Assembly: GCF_003429095.1 (NCBI RefSeq)
Contig: NZ_QVTE01000017.1
Coordinates: forward strand, 1-64,000
Reading direction: 5' to 3'
Length of the DNA: 64,000 nucleotides
DNA from: Peribacillus saganii
GTDB taxonomy: Bacteria > Bacillota > Bacilli > Bacillales > DSM-1321
The notes under the pieces were generated by a model. That model was not told the DNA's origin. It saw nothing but the letters and a program-made list of their open reading frames with translations, and did not search any database. Shown piece after piece: positions 24,672 through 32,212 of this stretch (positions within the stretch are counted from its first letter, which is position 1; every line of letters begins with the position of its first letter). Made by a program: the position numbers and the translations under genes.

Positions 24672-25484
24672 ATGGACCCCTTATTGGGACCTTCTGAAAT
24701 CGGTTATCTTTCAAGGAATTTTCGCTTTACCACACATGCATCGAGGATGCAAAATGGATCCGTTAACGCACTGGAATTATGGGATACAGAAAAATGCCTG
24801 TCTTATATAAAAGACCTAAAGGATGTATTTCAGTCACCTTCTGACATTGTCACAGCCTCACAATTTTCGAAAAGGTACAGCTTTTTGACTACCGCTCCAG
24901 TTTTATATGCTATGTCTGTTTTTTCAAAAGGGTTGAATTCAACAATAGAGAATACTCAGATTGAGGCTGAATATTTGTGTGATCAATGGGTGCCTAACCT
25001 GCGGTTACTGGACTTAAGTGTAAGCGAGCCGGATCAAAATCATTCCGAATGGAGAGAAAAGGTCCTTACGGAGCTCTTTGCCGGCAATATTACAAAAATA
25101 TGGCATTCTCTTTCGGCAGCAACCAGAATTCCTAAAGCTATTTTGTGGGAAAACACCGCGGTTTATGTCTTCTGGCTATATGAAAAGAAAATAGGGGAAA
25201 AGCTCGATTTAAAAGCAAATACCCGTACGCAGGAGGATTTGCTTTATTTGATTAAAGATGCACCAGGGCATGTTTTCGGGGAAAAGGAAAATCCTCTGAA
25301 AAGATACTGCCCTGAAGCTGGCGTTAATCAATCAATCCGAATCCGGAAAACGTGTTGCCTATACCACGAACTGGCTGGCAGCAAGGACTTCTGTTCCAAT
25401 TGCCCTAAAGGGAACTGTGCGTTTCGAAGTAAAAAAAACGCAGAAACTAATTGCAATAATCTTCCGTCCACCAAGAGTCAATAA
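24672..25484 (+). CDS. FhuF-like siderophore-iron reductase / IucA-IucC C-terminal domain protein
   Basis: A cytosolic protein of 270 aa. The C-terminal cysteine set CC-x11-C-x2-C (KTCCLYHELAG...FCSNCP, about residues 229-246) binds the [2Fe-2S] cluster in FhuF-type reductases, which release iron from ferri-siderophores. E. coli FhuF has x10 in that place, so the spacing differs by one. The middle part (WENTAVYVFWLYEKK) fits the family. The Fur box and the nearby siderophore ABC transporter support an iron role. GGCGGAGGG lies about 10 nt before the ATG. Confidence 0.8.
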   Translation: MDPLLGPSEIGYLSRNFRFTTHASRMQNGSVNALELWDTEKCLSYIKDLKDVFQSPSDIVTASQFSKRYSFLTTAPVLYAMSVFSKGLNSTIENTQIEAEYLCDQWVPNLRLLDLSVSEPDQNHSEWREKVLTELFAGNITKIWHSLSAATRIPKAILWENTAVYVFWLYEKKIGEKLDLKANTRTQEDLLYLIKDAPGHVFGEKENPLKRYCPEAGVNQSIRIRKTCCLYHELAGSKDFCSNCPKGNCAFRSKKNAETNCNNLPSTKSQ

Positions 25485-25537
25485 GCTGTATCTTTCCTCC
25501 TTCCAAAGCCAAGAATAGAGGTAAGGGGGTGGAAACT

Positions 25538-25693
25538 ATGGCTAAAGATGTTCTTTGTGAAGTAAATAATTGCAGCTATTGGGCCTCTGGAAATAAGTGC
25601 AGCGCTGATTCTATTTATGTAGTAAGCCATAAAGGGAAACAGGCTTCTACTACGGAGGAAACAGATTGCAAAACATTTGAACCGCAAGTCTAA
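25538..25693 (+). CDS. DUF1540 family cysteine-rich small protein
   Basis: A 51-aa peptide with the DUF1540 pattern: C-E-V-N-N-C-S-Y-W then GNKCSADSIYV and a final TDCKTF. Four conserved cysteines suggest metal binding. GGGGGTGG precedes the ATG. It starts 53 bp after the Fur-controlled FhuF-like gene and may be cotranscribed. Members are widespread in spore formers; the function is unknown. Confidence 0.85.
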   Translation: MAKDVLCEVNNCSYWASGNKCSADSIYVVSHKGKQASTTEETDCKTFEPQV

Positions 25694-25716
25694 AAGCGTT
25701 TTTAATTACACCTAAA

Positions 25717-25755
25717 AAACCCGGCCAATTTTTCCTGGCCGGGTTTGTGTTTTTA
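25717..25755 (+). terminator. Terminator after the DUF1540 gene
   Basis: AAACCCGGCCA / TGGCCGGGTTT, 11-bp perfect stem followed by a T-rich stretch. Confidence 0.85.
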
Positions 25756-25780
25756 AGAAAGTATTACGTTTTTAACTAGA

Positions 25781-25936
25781 TGTCTAGCTCCATCCGCCAG
25801 CAACTTTTTCGGAGGAAAATAAAACCCCGACGCACAGGAGTGCTAGTGCCGACGACACTACAGGGCGTGGCGATCTTAGACCGCCGAGGTTTCTTTTTCA
25901 CGCCGTTTTTGCTCTTGCAGAGCGTTTGCGCTTTTA
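25781..25936 (+). repeat. Dispersed mosaic repeat, copy B
   Basis: Begins TGTCTAGCTCCATCCGCCAG, then the CAACTTTTTCGGAGGAAAATAAAACCCCGACGCACAGGA module, and ends GCGTTTGCGCTTTTA. The last bases overlap the stop codon (TAA on the minus strand) of the siderophore-binding protein gene, so the repeat right end reads out of that gene. Confidence 0.8.
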
Positions 25937-26920
25937 TTGCATAATTTTTTCTAGATCATCAAGCATAATGTTTGCAGCGAGCACCCCGCCAGCAGTATTC
26001 CAGGTCGCATCACTAACTTCGTGGGCATTTCCATTTTTTACAACATCAAGATTCTTCCAAAGCGGATCTTCTGTCCATTCTTTTGCAGTATTCAATGCTT
26101 CTTTATCCCCTTGTGGAGCATATGTGAAGTAGAAAAGGATATCGCCATCCATTTTCGGTAATACTTCTTTTCCAACATCGATCGCAAGTTTACCTAGTTT
26201 ATTTTCTGGGGTAAACAGCTCTTCCTGTTCTTTGACGCGTTTAAATCCTAATTGGTCAAAAATAATCCCGGAAAATGAATCAGTATAGTATATTCGAGTT
26301 TTGCCAGCCATAAATCTTACAACAGACACTTCTTGATTGACCTTATCGCCCAGTTTTTGTTTTACTTCTTCAACATGTGCATCAAAATCGCTTAACACTT
26401 TAGTTCCCTCATCTTCGAGATTAAGCGCCTTAGAGTATAGCTTAAAGTTCTCTTTCCAATCTCCCCGTAATGTTTCTGAAAAGACTGTAGGGGCAATCGA
26501 ACTTAATTGTTCATATACAGCTTCTTGCCTTAATTTGTTCCCGATAATTAAATCCGGTTTTAACGCTGCAATTTTCTCTAAATTTACTTCTCCTTCAACT
26601 CCGACCACTTCTACATCATCCATATCATCTTTTATATGGTCGTACCAAGGATCGCCAAGCCAGGATTGAACAGCACCAACCGGTTTTACTCCTAAAGCGA
26701 GTAATGCCTCTGTACCCTCGTTTGTTAGAACGACAACTTTTTCAGGCTTCTTTTCCAGAGTAGCAGTTCCCATTGCATGTTCTACAGTGTAACTTGTATC
26801 CGCTGTTTTTTTGTCCGCTTGATTGCTGGCAGCTGGCTTTTCCGATGTATTTCCACAAGCTGCAAGAAGGATTAATGCAAATAACGAAATGATGGTAAAA
26901 GAAAGTTTAAAACCTTTCAT
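25934..26920 (-). CDS. Iron-siderophore ABC transporter substrate-binding lipoprotein (YfmC/FecB-like)
   Basis: A surface receptor of 328 aa. The signal peptide ends in the lipobox LLAAC (Cys at about residue 21). The body has the periplasmic-binding class III pattern: KPEKVVVLTNEGTEALLALGVKPVG, LKPDLIIGNKL and an intervening long helix. B. subtilis YfmC with YfmDEF imports ferric citrate; the match is by pattern and context only. It is divergent from the permease genes across three Fur boxes. Confidence 0.9.
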   Translation of the reverse strand: MKGFKLSFTIISLFALILLAACGNTSEKPAASNQADKKTADTSYTVEHAMGTATLEKKPEKVVVLTNEGTEALLALGVKPVGAVQSWLGDPWYDHIKDDMDDVEVVGVEGEVNLEKIAALKPDLIIGNKLRQEAVYEQLSSIAPTVFSETLRGDWKENFKLYSKALNLEDEGTKVLSDFDAHVEEVKQKLGDKVNQEVSVVRFMAGKTRIYYTDSFSGIIFDQLGFKRVKEQEELFTPENKLGKLAIDVGKEVLPKMDGDILFYFTYAPQGDKEALNTAKEWTEDPLWKNLDVVKNGNAHEVSDATWNTAGGVLAANIMLDDLEKIMQ

Positions 26921-26945
26921 GTTATGTATCCTCCTAAAAAATATA

Positions 26946-26964
26946 AATGATAACCGTTTTCAGT
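26946..26964. promoter_or_regulatory. Fur box 1 of the divergent siderophore promoter
   Basis: AATGATAACCGTTTTCAGT: TGATAAC-x-GTTTTCA is a moderately good Fur palindrome, 26 bp from the start of the binding-protein gene. Confidence 0.7.
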
Positions 26965-27008
26965 TACAAATTTATCTTAAAACGCTTAACCATCTATGTC
27001 AATAATAA

Positions 27009-27028
27009 AATGATAATGATTTTCATCT
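27009..27028. promoter_or_regulatory. Fur box 2 of the divergent siderophore promoter
   Basis: AATGATAATGATTTTCATCT holds TGATAATGATTTTCA, differing from the Bacillus consensus at one position of the 7-1-7 repeat. Confidence 0.9.
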
Positions 27029-27055
27029 TCATTTATAAAAGAAAAAGATGCTGGT

Positions 27056-27077
27056 AATTGAAAATGATTTTCATTGA
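27056..27077. promoter_or_regulatory. Fur box 3 of the divergent siderophore promoter
   Basis: ATTGAAAATGATTTTCATTG contains the near-perfect palindrome TGAAAATGATTTTCA about 77 bp before the first permease gene. Confidence 0.9.
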
Positions 27078-27152
27078 CAGAGTTAGACGGTTACCATAGA
27101 CTGAAAACTGAAAAAGAATCTTTCAATATTTTGGTGGAAGGATTATATAGGT

Positions 27153-28154
27153 ATGCTTTTGAAAAATACAGGACAGAGATGGAATGGACTCCTTTTAGGA
27201 ACTATATTTTTGCTATTTTTAATGTGTGCTAGTGTTGTTTATGGATATACAGATACCACGTGGAAGATGGCTATTGATGCCTTCACTGCGTTTGATGGTT
27301 CAAATGAACATATTATTATTCAGTCGGTAAGATTGCCCCGGTCATTAATTGCTGCTGCGGTGGGTGCAAGTTTAGCTATTTCAGGTGTTCTAATGCAGAC
27401 ATTAACAAAAAATCCGTTAGCATCACCTGACATCATCGGAATAAATGCCGGAGCAGGTATGGCTGTCGTAATAGCCGTAACTGTGTTCAGTGCTGGCAAT
27501 TTGCAATTGTTCACTTGGTTATCATTTGCGGGGGCAGCTATAGCTGCAATAAGTGTTTATTTCATTGGCTCCTACGGAAGGGAAGGATTAACCCCGATGA
27601 AGCTTACTCTAGCAGGAGCAGCCATGACCGCGCTGTTTGCATCCTTAACCCAGGGACTTCTTGTATTAAATGAAGCTGCCTTGGAGCAGGTACTGTTTTG
27701 GCTGGCTGGATCAGTTTCCGGCCGCAAGCTTGATAATTTAACAGCTGTGCTTCCATATTTGGCAGCGGGAGGGGCTATTGCTTTTCTGATTGCTGCAAAG
27801 CTGAATGTTTTATCAATGGGCGAGGACGTAGCAAAAGGCCTTGGTGTAAACACTGGACTCTTAAAAATAATCATCGGGATGATTGTTATCGTTCTGTCAG
27901 GCGGAGCAGTAGCCGTTGCAGGTCCAATAGGATTCATAGGTATTGTGGTACCGCATCTAACACGTTTCATTGTCGGCATTGACCATAGGTGGGTTATTCC
28001 GTGTTCCGGCATATTGGGCGGGGTATTGCTCCTTGTGGCTGATATAGCGTCCAGATACATTTTGATGCCTCAGGAAGTCCCAGTTGGTGTAATGACAGCG
28101 GTTATCGGAACCCCCTTCTTCATTTATATCGCGAGAAAGGGGTTTAATGGGTAA
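27153..28154 (+). CDS. FecCD-family siderophore permease, first subunit (YfmD-like)
   Basis: A membrane subunit of 333 aa with about nine or ten hydrophobic segments. Family signatures SVRLPRSLIAAAVGASLAISGVLMQTLTKNPLASPDIIGI and AGPIGFIGIVVPHLTRFIVG (cytosolic loop that meets the ATPase) are clear. Its stop codon overlaps the ATG of the next permease (TAATG), indicating coupling. Iron control is expected from the Fur boxes. Confidence 0.92.
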   Translation: MLLKNTGQRWNGLLLGTIFLLFLMCASVVYGYTDTTWKMAIDAFTAFDGSNEHIIIQSVRLPRSLIAAAVGASLAISGVLMQTLTKNPLASPDIIGINAGAGMAVVIAVTVFSAGNLQLFTWLSFAGAAIAAISVYFIGSYGREGLTPMKLTLAGAAMTALFASLTQGLLVLNEAALEQVLFWLAGSVSGRKLDNLTAVLPYLAAGGAIAFLIAAKLNVLSMGEDVAKGLGVNTGLLKIIIGMIVIVLSGGAVAVAGPIGFIGIVVPHLTRFIVGIDHRWVIPCSGILGGVLLLVADIASRYILMPQEVPVGVMTAVIGTPFFIYIARKGFNG

Positions 28155-29209
28155 TGGGGCAATACAAAATCTTTCGGCCGTTTAAAGGGAATATTTCCTT
28201 CTTAATTGATAAAAAGGCATTACTCGTTTTCATTGCACTCCTTGCCGGCGCATTGTCTGTCTTTCTGATTAGTGTCGGTTTAGGTGAATTAAAGCTCAGT
28301 CCTCTTACGGTGCTGCAAGTATTATTCGGCGGGGGAACGGAAATGGACCGCCTTGTTATCAACTCATTCCGTTTGCCAAGAATAATTGTAGCTGCAATGG
28401 CTGGAATGGGATTAGCAGTCGCTGGAGGGTTGCTGCAGGGGATGATCCGGAATCCGCTTGCTTCTCCAGACATCTTGGGAATTACCGGAGGTGCAGCGGT
28501 TGCGGTAGTCGGCTTTTTAGCCATTTTCAGTGATAAAAATCATGTACTCACAGTCAGTGTTAAATGGATGCCTGTTGCTGCATTTGTAGGGGCGGCAATT
28601 ATCGCGTTTCTTATTTATATGTTCGCTTGGAACAAAGGAGTTTCTCCTGTCCGCCTTGTACTCATAGGAATCGGCATGATGGGATTAACCAAGGCTTTAA
28701 CAACCTTGATGATGCTTTTGGGACCGATCTATCAGACCAGTCAGGCAAACATGTGGATTACTGGAACAGTATACGGTTCAACGTGGAGAAACGTGGCTGT
28801 TTTAGTACCATGGATATTGGTGCTTACAGCGTTTGCCTTTATATACGCACGCAATGTAAATATTCAAGAACTCGGTGATGAGGTAGCGACAGGTTTAGGA
28901 GGACTAGTACAACGGCAACGGTTCACGTTATTAATGCTTAGTACGGGCCTTATTGCTGGATCCGTTGCTTTTGCCGGCGGAATCGGTTTCGTAGGACTGA
29001 TGGCGCCGCACATGGCCAGACGAATGGTTGGATCAGCTTTTGGAGCGTTGTTGCCTGTGTCAGCATTATTGGGAGGAATAATCGTAATGCTAGCTGATTT
29101 GGCAGGCCGAGTATTATTTTCTCCTTTGGAAGTACCTGCTGGTGTTTTTACTGCATGTATAGGAGCACCATATTTTATTTACCTATTATTTAAAACCAGG
29201 AATGCTTAG
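28154..29209 (+). CDS. FecCD-family siderophore permease, second subunit (YfmE-like)
   Basis: A protein of 351 aa with a somewhat longer N-terminal cytosolic tail. Motifs FRLPRIIVAAMAGMGLAVAGGLLQGMIRNPLASPDILGI and GGIGFVGLMAPHMARRMVG match the FecCD family. It pairs with the first permease. Its TAG stop codon lies at the very edge of, and is shared with, the following repeat (TAGAAAAGCGG). Confidence 0.92.
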   Translation: MGQYKIFRPFKGNISFLIDKKALLVFIALLAGALSVFLISVGLGELKLSPLTVLQVLFGGGTEMDRLVINSFRLPRIIVAAMAGMGLAVAGGLLQGMIRNPLASPDILGITGGAAVAVVGFLAIFSDKNHVLTVSVKWMPVAAFVGAAIIAFLIYMFAWNKGVSPVRLVLIGIGMMGLTKALTTLMMLLGPIYQTSQANMWITGTVYGSTWRNVAVLVPWILVLTAFAFIYARNVNIQELGDEVATGLGGLVQRQRFTLLMLSTGLIAGSVAFAGGIGFVGLMAPHMARRMVGSAFGALLPVSALLGGIIVMLADLAGRVLFSPLEVPAGVFTACIGAPYFIYLLFKTRNA

Positions 29210-29358
29210 AAAAGCGGAAGCGCCCTGGTCAGCCCTGACAGCATAAGACAAGCGGTGACAGAAGGCGCCTTTTGCCTTCCGAAGTGATTGGCTTATGACC
29301 AAGGTTGTGACGGCTCTTAGTCACAACATTCGAGGGGCTGGGCGCTGGAGCTAGACAG
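29207..29358 (-). repeat. Dispersed mosaic repeat, copy C1
   Basis: In minus orientation the unit runs from TGTCTAGCTCCAGCGCCCAG to GGGCGCTTCCGCTTTTCTA. It carries the GTTGTGAC / GTCACAAC hairpin and the GGTCATAAGCC...GAAGGCAAAAGGCGCCTTC...CTTATGC module. The right end coincides with the TAG stop codon of the permease gene. Copy C2 follows in tandem. Confidence 0.88.
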
Positions 29359-29360
29359 CA

Positions 29361-29474
29361 TAGAAAAGCGGAAGCGCCCTCAAAAAGGAACGTCGGCTAA
29401 GGTCTAGGACGTCCGGTGCGCCGGGGCTTTATTTTCCTGAGGAAAAAAAGTTGCTGGGCACTGTAGCTAGACAT
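29361..29474 (-). repeat. Dispersed mosaic repeat, copy C2 (short unit)
   Basis: Minus orientation, running from TGTCTAGCTACAGTGCCCAG through the AACTTTTTTTCCTCAGGAAAATAAAGCC module to GGGCGCTTCCGCTTTTCTA. It lacks the GTTGTGAC hairpins. With C1 it separates the permease genes from their ATPase. Confidence 0.85.
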
Positions 29475-29527
29475 CGGTACATGTTAAAAATGCAATATTT
29501 ACATCTTTGAAAAAGGAGCGGGCATTA

Positions 29528-30334
29528 TTGGAACTTTCAATTGAAACAAATAACCTGACACTTTCATATGGGGATTCGGTGGTTATAAATGAACTTAATC
29601 TTGAGATTCCAAAAGGAGAAATTACAGTATTTATCGGGGGAAATGGCTGCGGGAAATCTACAATTTTGCGTTCCATTGCCCGGCTTCTTAAACCTAGTTC
29701 AGGGGCAGTACTGCTGGAAGGGCAGAAGATAGCCAAGCTTTCTACAAAGGATGTAGCTCAAAAAATGGCGATATTGCCACAATCTCCAACAGCTCCGGAA
29801 GGTCTTACGGTACTTCAGTTGGTGAAGCAGGGCCGATATCCGTATCAATCGTGGCTGAAACAGTGGTCCATAGAAGACGAAACTAAGGTAAGATATGCTT
29901 TAAAAGCAACGGGGCTTGAAGAGCTGAAAGATCGCACAGTCGATTCATTGTCTGGGGGACAGAGGCAGCGTGCGTGGATAGCAATGACTCTTGCCCAGGA
30001 CACGGATATTCTTTTATTGGATGAACCGACCACCTATTTAGATATGACTCATCAGATTGAAATTCTCGATTTGCTATTCGAGCTTAATGAGAAGGAGCAA
30101 AGAACAATTGTAATGGTTCTTCATGATCTTAACCTTGCTTGCCGCTATGCGCATAATATCGTTGCGATTAAAGATCAAGGAATTTATGCCCAAGGCAAAC
30201 CAGAGCATGTAATTAACTGTAATCTAGTGAAGAGCGTGTTCAGCATGGATTGTGAAGTGACGGTGGACCCATTATTTGGAACGCCGTTGTGTATCCCTTA
30301 TGGAAAAGGAAGATGCATTCTTAAGGGTCAGTGA
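29528..30334 (+). CDS. Siderophore ABC transporter ATP-binding protein (FecE/YfmF-like)
   Basis: Energises the permease pair at 27153-29209. The 268-aa protein has Walker A GGNGCGKST, signature LSGGQRQRAWIAM, Walker B ILLLDEPTTYLD and the switch histidine in VLHDLN. I chose the TTG at 29528 (MELSIETNNL) since GGAG lies 9 nt upstream; the ATG at 29507 precedes that site. The gene is parted from its permeases by two tandem repeat units. Confidence 0.9.
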   Translation: MELSIETNNLTLSYGDSVVINELNLEIPKGEITVFIGGNGCGKSTILRSIARLLKPSSGAVLLEGQKIAKLSTKDVAQKMAILPQSPTAPEGLTVLQLVKQGRYPYQSWLKQWSIEDETKVRYALKATGLEELKDRTVDSLSGGQRQRAWIAMTLAQDTDILLLDEPTTYLDMTHQIEILDLLFELNEKEQRTIVMVLHDLNLACRYAHNIVAIKDQGIYAQGKPEHVINCNLVKSVFSMDCEVTVDPLFGTPLCIPYGKGRCILKGQ

Positions 30335-30366
30335 ATACTATGATAATAGAAGATATGATTAAATTG

Positions 30367-30392
30367 GACCTATTTTGATAGGTCTTTATTTA
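30367..30392 (+). terminator. Terminator of the siderophore operon
   Basis: GACCTAT / ATAGGTC stem with a 4-nt loop followed by TTTATTTA, 32 bases after the ATPase stop codon. Confidence 0.7.
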
Positions 30393-30420
30393 CGAAGCAT
30401 AGCTTTTCAAAGATTGCAGA

Positions 30421-30545
30421 TGTCTAGTTCTTCCGCCAGTTTTTCGTACAGGAGAAGGAACGCTTCGGCAGCGAAGTATCACACGAAACAAAAGCTGCAC
30501 TTTGTGACGATGCACTGACGTTGATGCCGGACGGAGGTTGAAATG
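30421..30545 (+). repeat. Dispersed mosaic repeat, copy D (diverged)
   Basis: Begins TGTCTAGTTCTTCCGCCAGT and carries the variant middle module (AACGCTTCGG, TCACACGAAACA, CTTTGTGACGATGC) also seen in copies E and K. No clean GCGCTTTTC end is visible. It fills part of the 392-bp gap before fadM, where nothing else was recognised. Confidence 0.65.
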
Positions 30546-30726
30546 GCCTTAGATTTCATCCCTGCCAGAACTTATTCCACATTTCTTAAGGCAGGGCTTA
30601 ACACGGCGATTGCCTTTTTCTAAATAATCTTCATATTCAAATATCAGGAATGATGCTAAAATGGATCTGTCGAAATTTAGATTTATTTCTATATTAAAAT
30701 AATAAAGCGTTTTCAGGGGGCGTTTT

Positions 30727-31641
30727 ATGGAGCAGGCAATGAGAAATTTCTTTCTCTTCCTTTCTAAAAATAGAAGTTTAACAAGAATGGCAAAAAAATA
30801 TGGCTTGAAATTTGGGGCTGCCAGATTTGTTGCGGGAGAAACTGTTGAAAAAGCAGCAGCAGTTATCCAGAATCTAAATAAGCAAGGCCTTGCAGTGACA
30901 ATTGATTATTTAGGGGAATTTGTCGATAATGAGCGCGAAGCAGATGAAATGGCTGACAACTCAATCAAGGCCATTGAAGCAATCGGCAAACAAAAACTGA
31001 ATTCCCAGCTATCATTGAAAATGACCTCAATGGGACTTGATATTTCCGATGAAGTAGTTATGAGGAACATGCGCCGCATACTTGAAGCAGCAAAGAAAAA
31101 TCATGTATTTGTAACCATTGATATGGAGGATTTTTCAAGGTGCCAAAAGAGTCTAGATATTTTTAAAAGGCTTAAATCCGAATACGATAACGTCGGTACG
31201 GTTATCCAGGCATACCTGTACAGGACAGTAAATGATATTAAAGATCTTAATGAATTTCATCCAAATTTGAGGCTGGTAAAAGGAGCCTATAAAGAATCTC
31301 CTGAAGTGGCCTTTCCTGAAAAAAAGGATGTAGACGACAACTTTAAAACCATTATTAAAATGCATTTGCTCAATGGAAACTATACAGCTGTCGCCACACA
31401 TGATGATGCAATGATCGAATATACAAAACAGCTGGTAAAAGATCATAATATTTCTAATGACCAATTTGAGTTCCAGATGTTATATGGCATTCGGTCAGAA
31501 AGACAGCTGGAATTGGTTAAGGAAGGCTATAAAATGCGAGTGTATGTACCTTATGGGACGGATTGGTACGGATACTTCATGCGCCGCCTGGCAGAAAGAC
31601 CGGCAAACGTAGCATTTGTGCTTAAGGGAATGTTCAAGTAA
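30727..31641 (+). CDS. fadM: Proline dehydrogenase family protein (FadM/YusM-like)
   Basis: FAD-dependent enzyme of the proline dehydrogenase fold, 304 aa. Motifs: VTIDYLGEF, QLSLKMTSMGLDIS, VTIDMEDFS, IQAYLYRT, RLVKGAYKE, ATHDD, FQMLYGIR and YVPYGTDWYGYFMRRLAERPAN, which carry the flavin and proline contacts. It would oxidise proline to pyrroline-5-carboxylate. In B. subtilis the counterpart sits beside fadN and is called fadM/yusM; the same order here supports orthology. A terminator-like hairpin follows at 31691-31734. Confidence 0.9.
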   Translation: MEQAMRNFFLFLSKNRSLTRMAKKYGLKFGAARFVAGETVEKAAAVIQNLNKQGLAVTIDYLGEFVDNEREADEMADNSIKAIEAIGKQKLNSQLSLKMTSMGLDISDEVVMRNMRRILEAAKKNHVFVTIDMEDFSRCQKSLDIFKRLKSEYDNVGTVIQAYLYRTVNDIKDLNEFHPNLRLVKGAYKESPEVAFPEKKDVDDNFKTIIKMHLLNGNYTAVATHDDAMIEYTKQLVKDHNISNDQFEFQMLYGIRSERQLELVKEGYKMRVYVPYGTDWYGYFMRRLAERPANVAFVLKGMFK

Positions 31642-31690
31642 TAAATTACGTTTTCTTTCTTGGAACTATCACCAGGATGAATGATTAAAA

Positions 31691-31734
31691 GCAGAGACCC
31701 GTATCACTTTTAATAGTAAATACGGGTCTTCTGC
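31691..31734. terminator. Terminator hairpin after fadM
   Basis: GCAGAGACCCGTAT / ATACGGGTCTTCTGC stem. The T run is short, so efficiency is uncertain. The gap to yuzL (31735-31899) holds a loose TTCCGGAAAAA repeat set like that at 5113. Confidence 0.6.
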
Positions 31735-31899
31735 GGATTTATCAACATGCGGGCATTTTATGGAATAAATTTAATTTTCAATATAAGTCTTGCGGAAAAG
31801 AGAGGAATTTTTCCGGAAAAACTTTTATAATCACAGATTAAATTTATTTTCACGGAAATAACATTTTGTGACAGCAGGTTGTCTTCTTTTGACCTAGCC

Positions 31900-32031
31900 C
31901 TACTTTTTAAACTGGTTGTTCTGGCTGTTTACTTTTTTCGGTCCTTCTCGTTCCGCATGGGGACCTGCATTTCCCTTCACGCTTGCAGCGCTGACGCCTG
32001 ACTTAGAAGGATTCTTTTTTAGTCTGGCCAT
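31900..32031 (-). CDS. yuzL: YuzL family small protein
   Basis: A basic, polar peptide of 43 aa: MARLKKNPSKSGVSAASVKGNAG... ending NSQNNQFKK. The KNPSKSGVSAASVKGNAGP block is characteristic of YuzL. GGGGGGTG precedes ATG on the minus strand. In B. subtilis yuzL also lies by the fad genes. The function is unknown; its composition resembles minor spore proteins. Confidence 0.88.
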   Translation of the reverse strand: MARLKKNPSKSGVSAASVKGNAGPHAEREGPKKVNSQNNQFKK

Positions 32032-32141
32032 TTTTTCACCCCCCATTATATATTTCCCCTGATTAGCAAAAAAAGTTTAAAAAATAGATATTAGTGATTG
32101 CGGAATTTTCCAACTTCTTTTATAGTTAAAGTATCAGGAAA

Positions 32142-32170
32142 TTGCTTGAAATTTTTTTTGAAAATAAAAT
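32142..32170 (+). promoter_or_regulatory. fadNAE promoter
   Basis: TTGCTT (32142-32147), 17-nt spacer, TAAAAT (32165-32170). The FadR operator starts on the last base of the -10 hexamer. Confidence 0.75.
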
Positions 32171-32187
32171 GAATGAGTATTCATTCA
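32170..32187 (+). promoter_or_regulatory. FadR operator of the fadNAE operon
   Basis: TGAATGAGTATTCATTCA is an almost perfect palindrome matching the Bacillus FadR (TetR-family) operator TGAATGAnTAnTCATTCA. Bound FadR would cover the transcription start; long-chain acyl-CoA releases it. Confidence 0.92.
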
Positions 32188-32212
32188 ACAAATATGTAAG
32201 GGGGATATGAAC

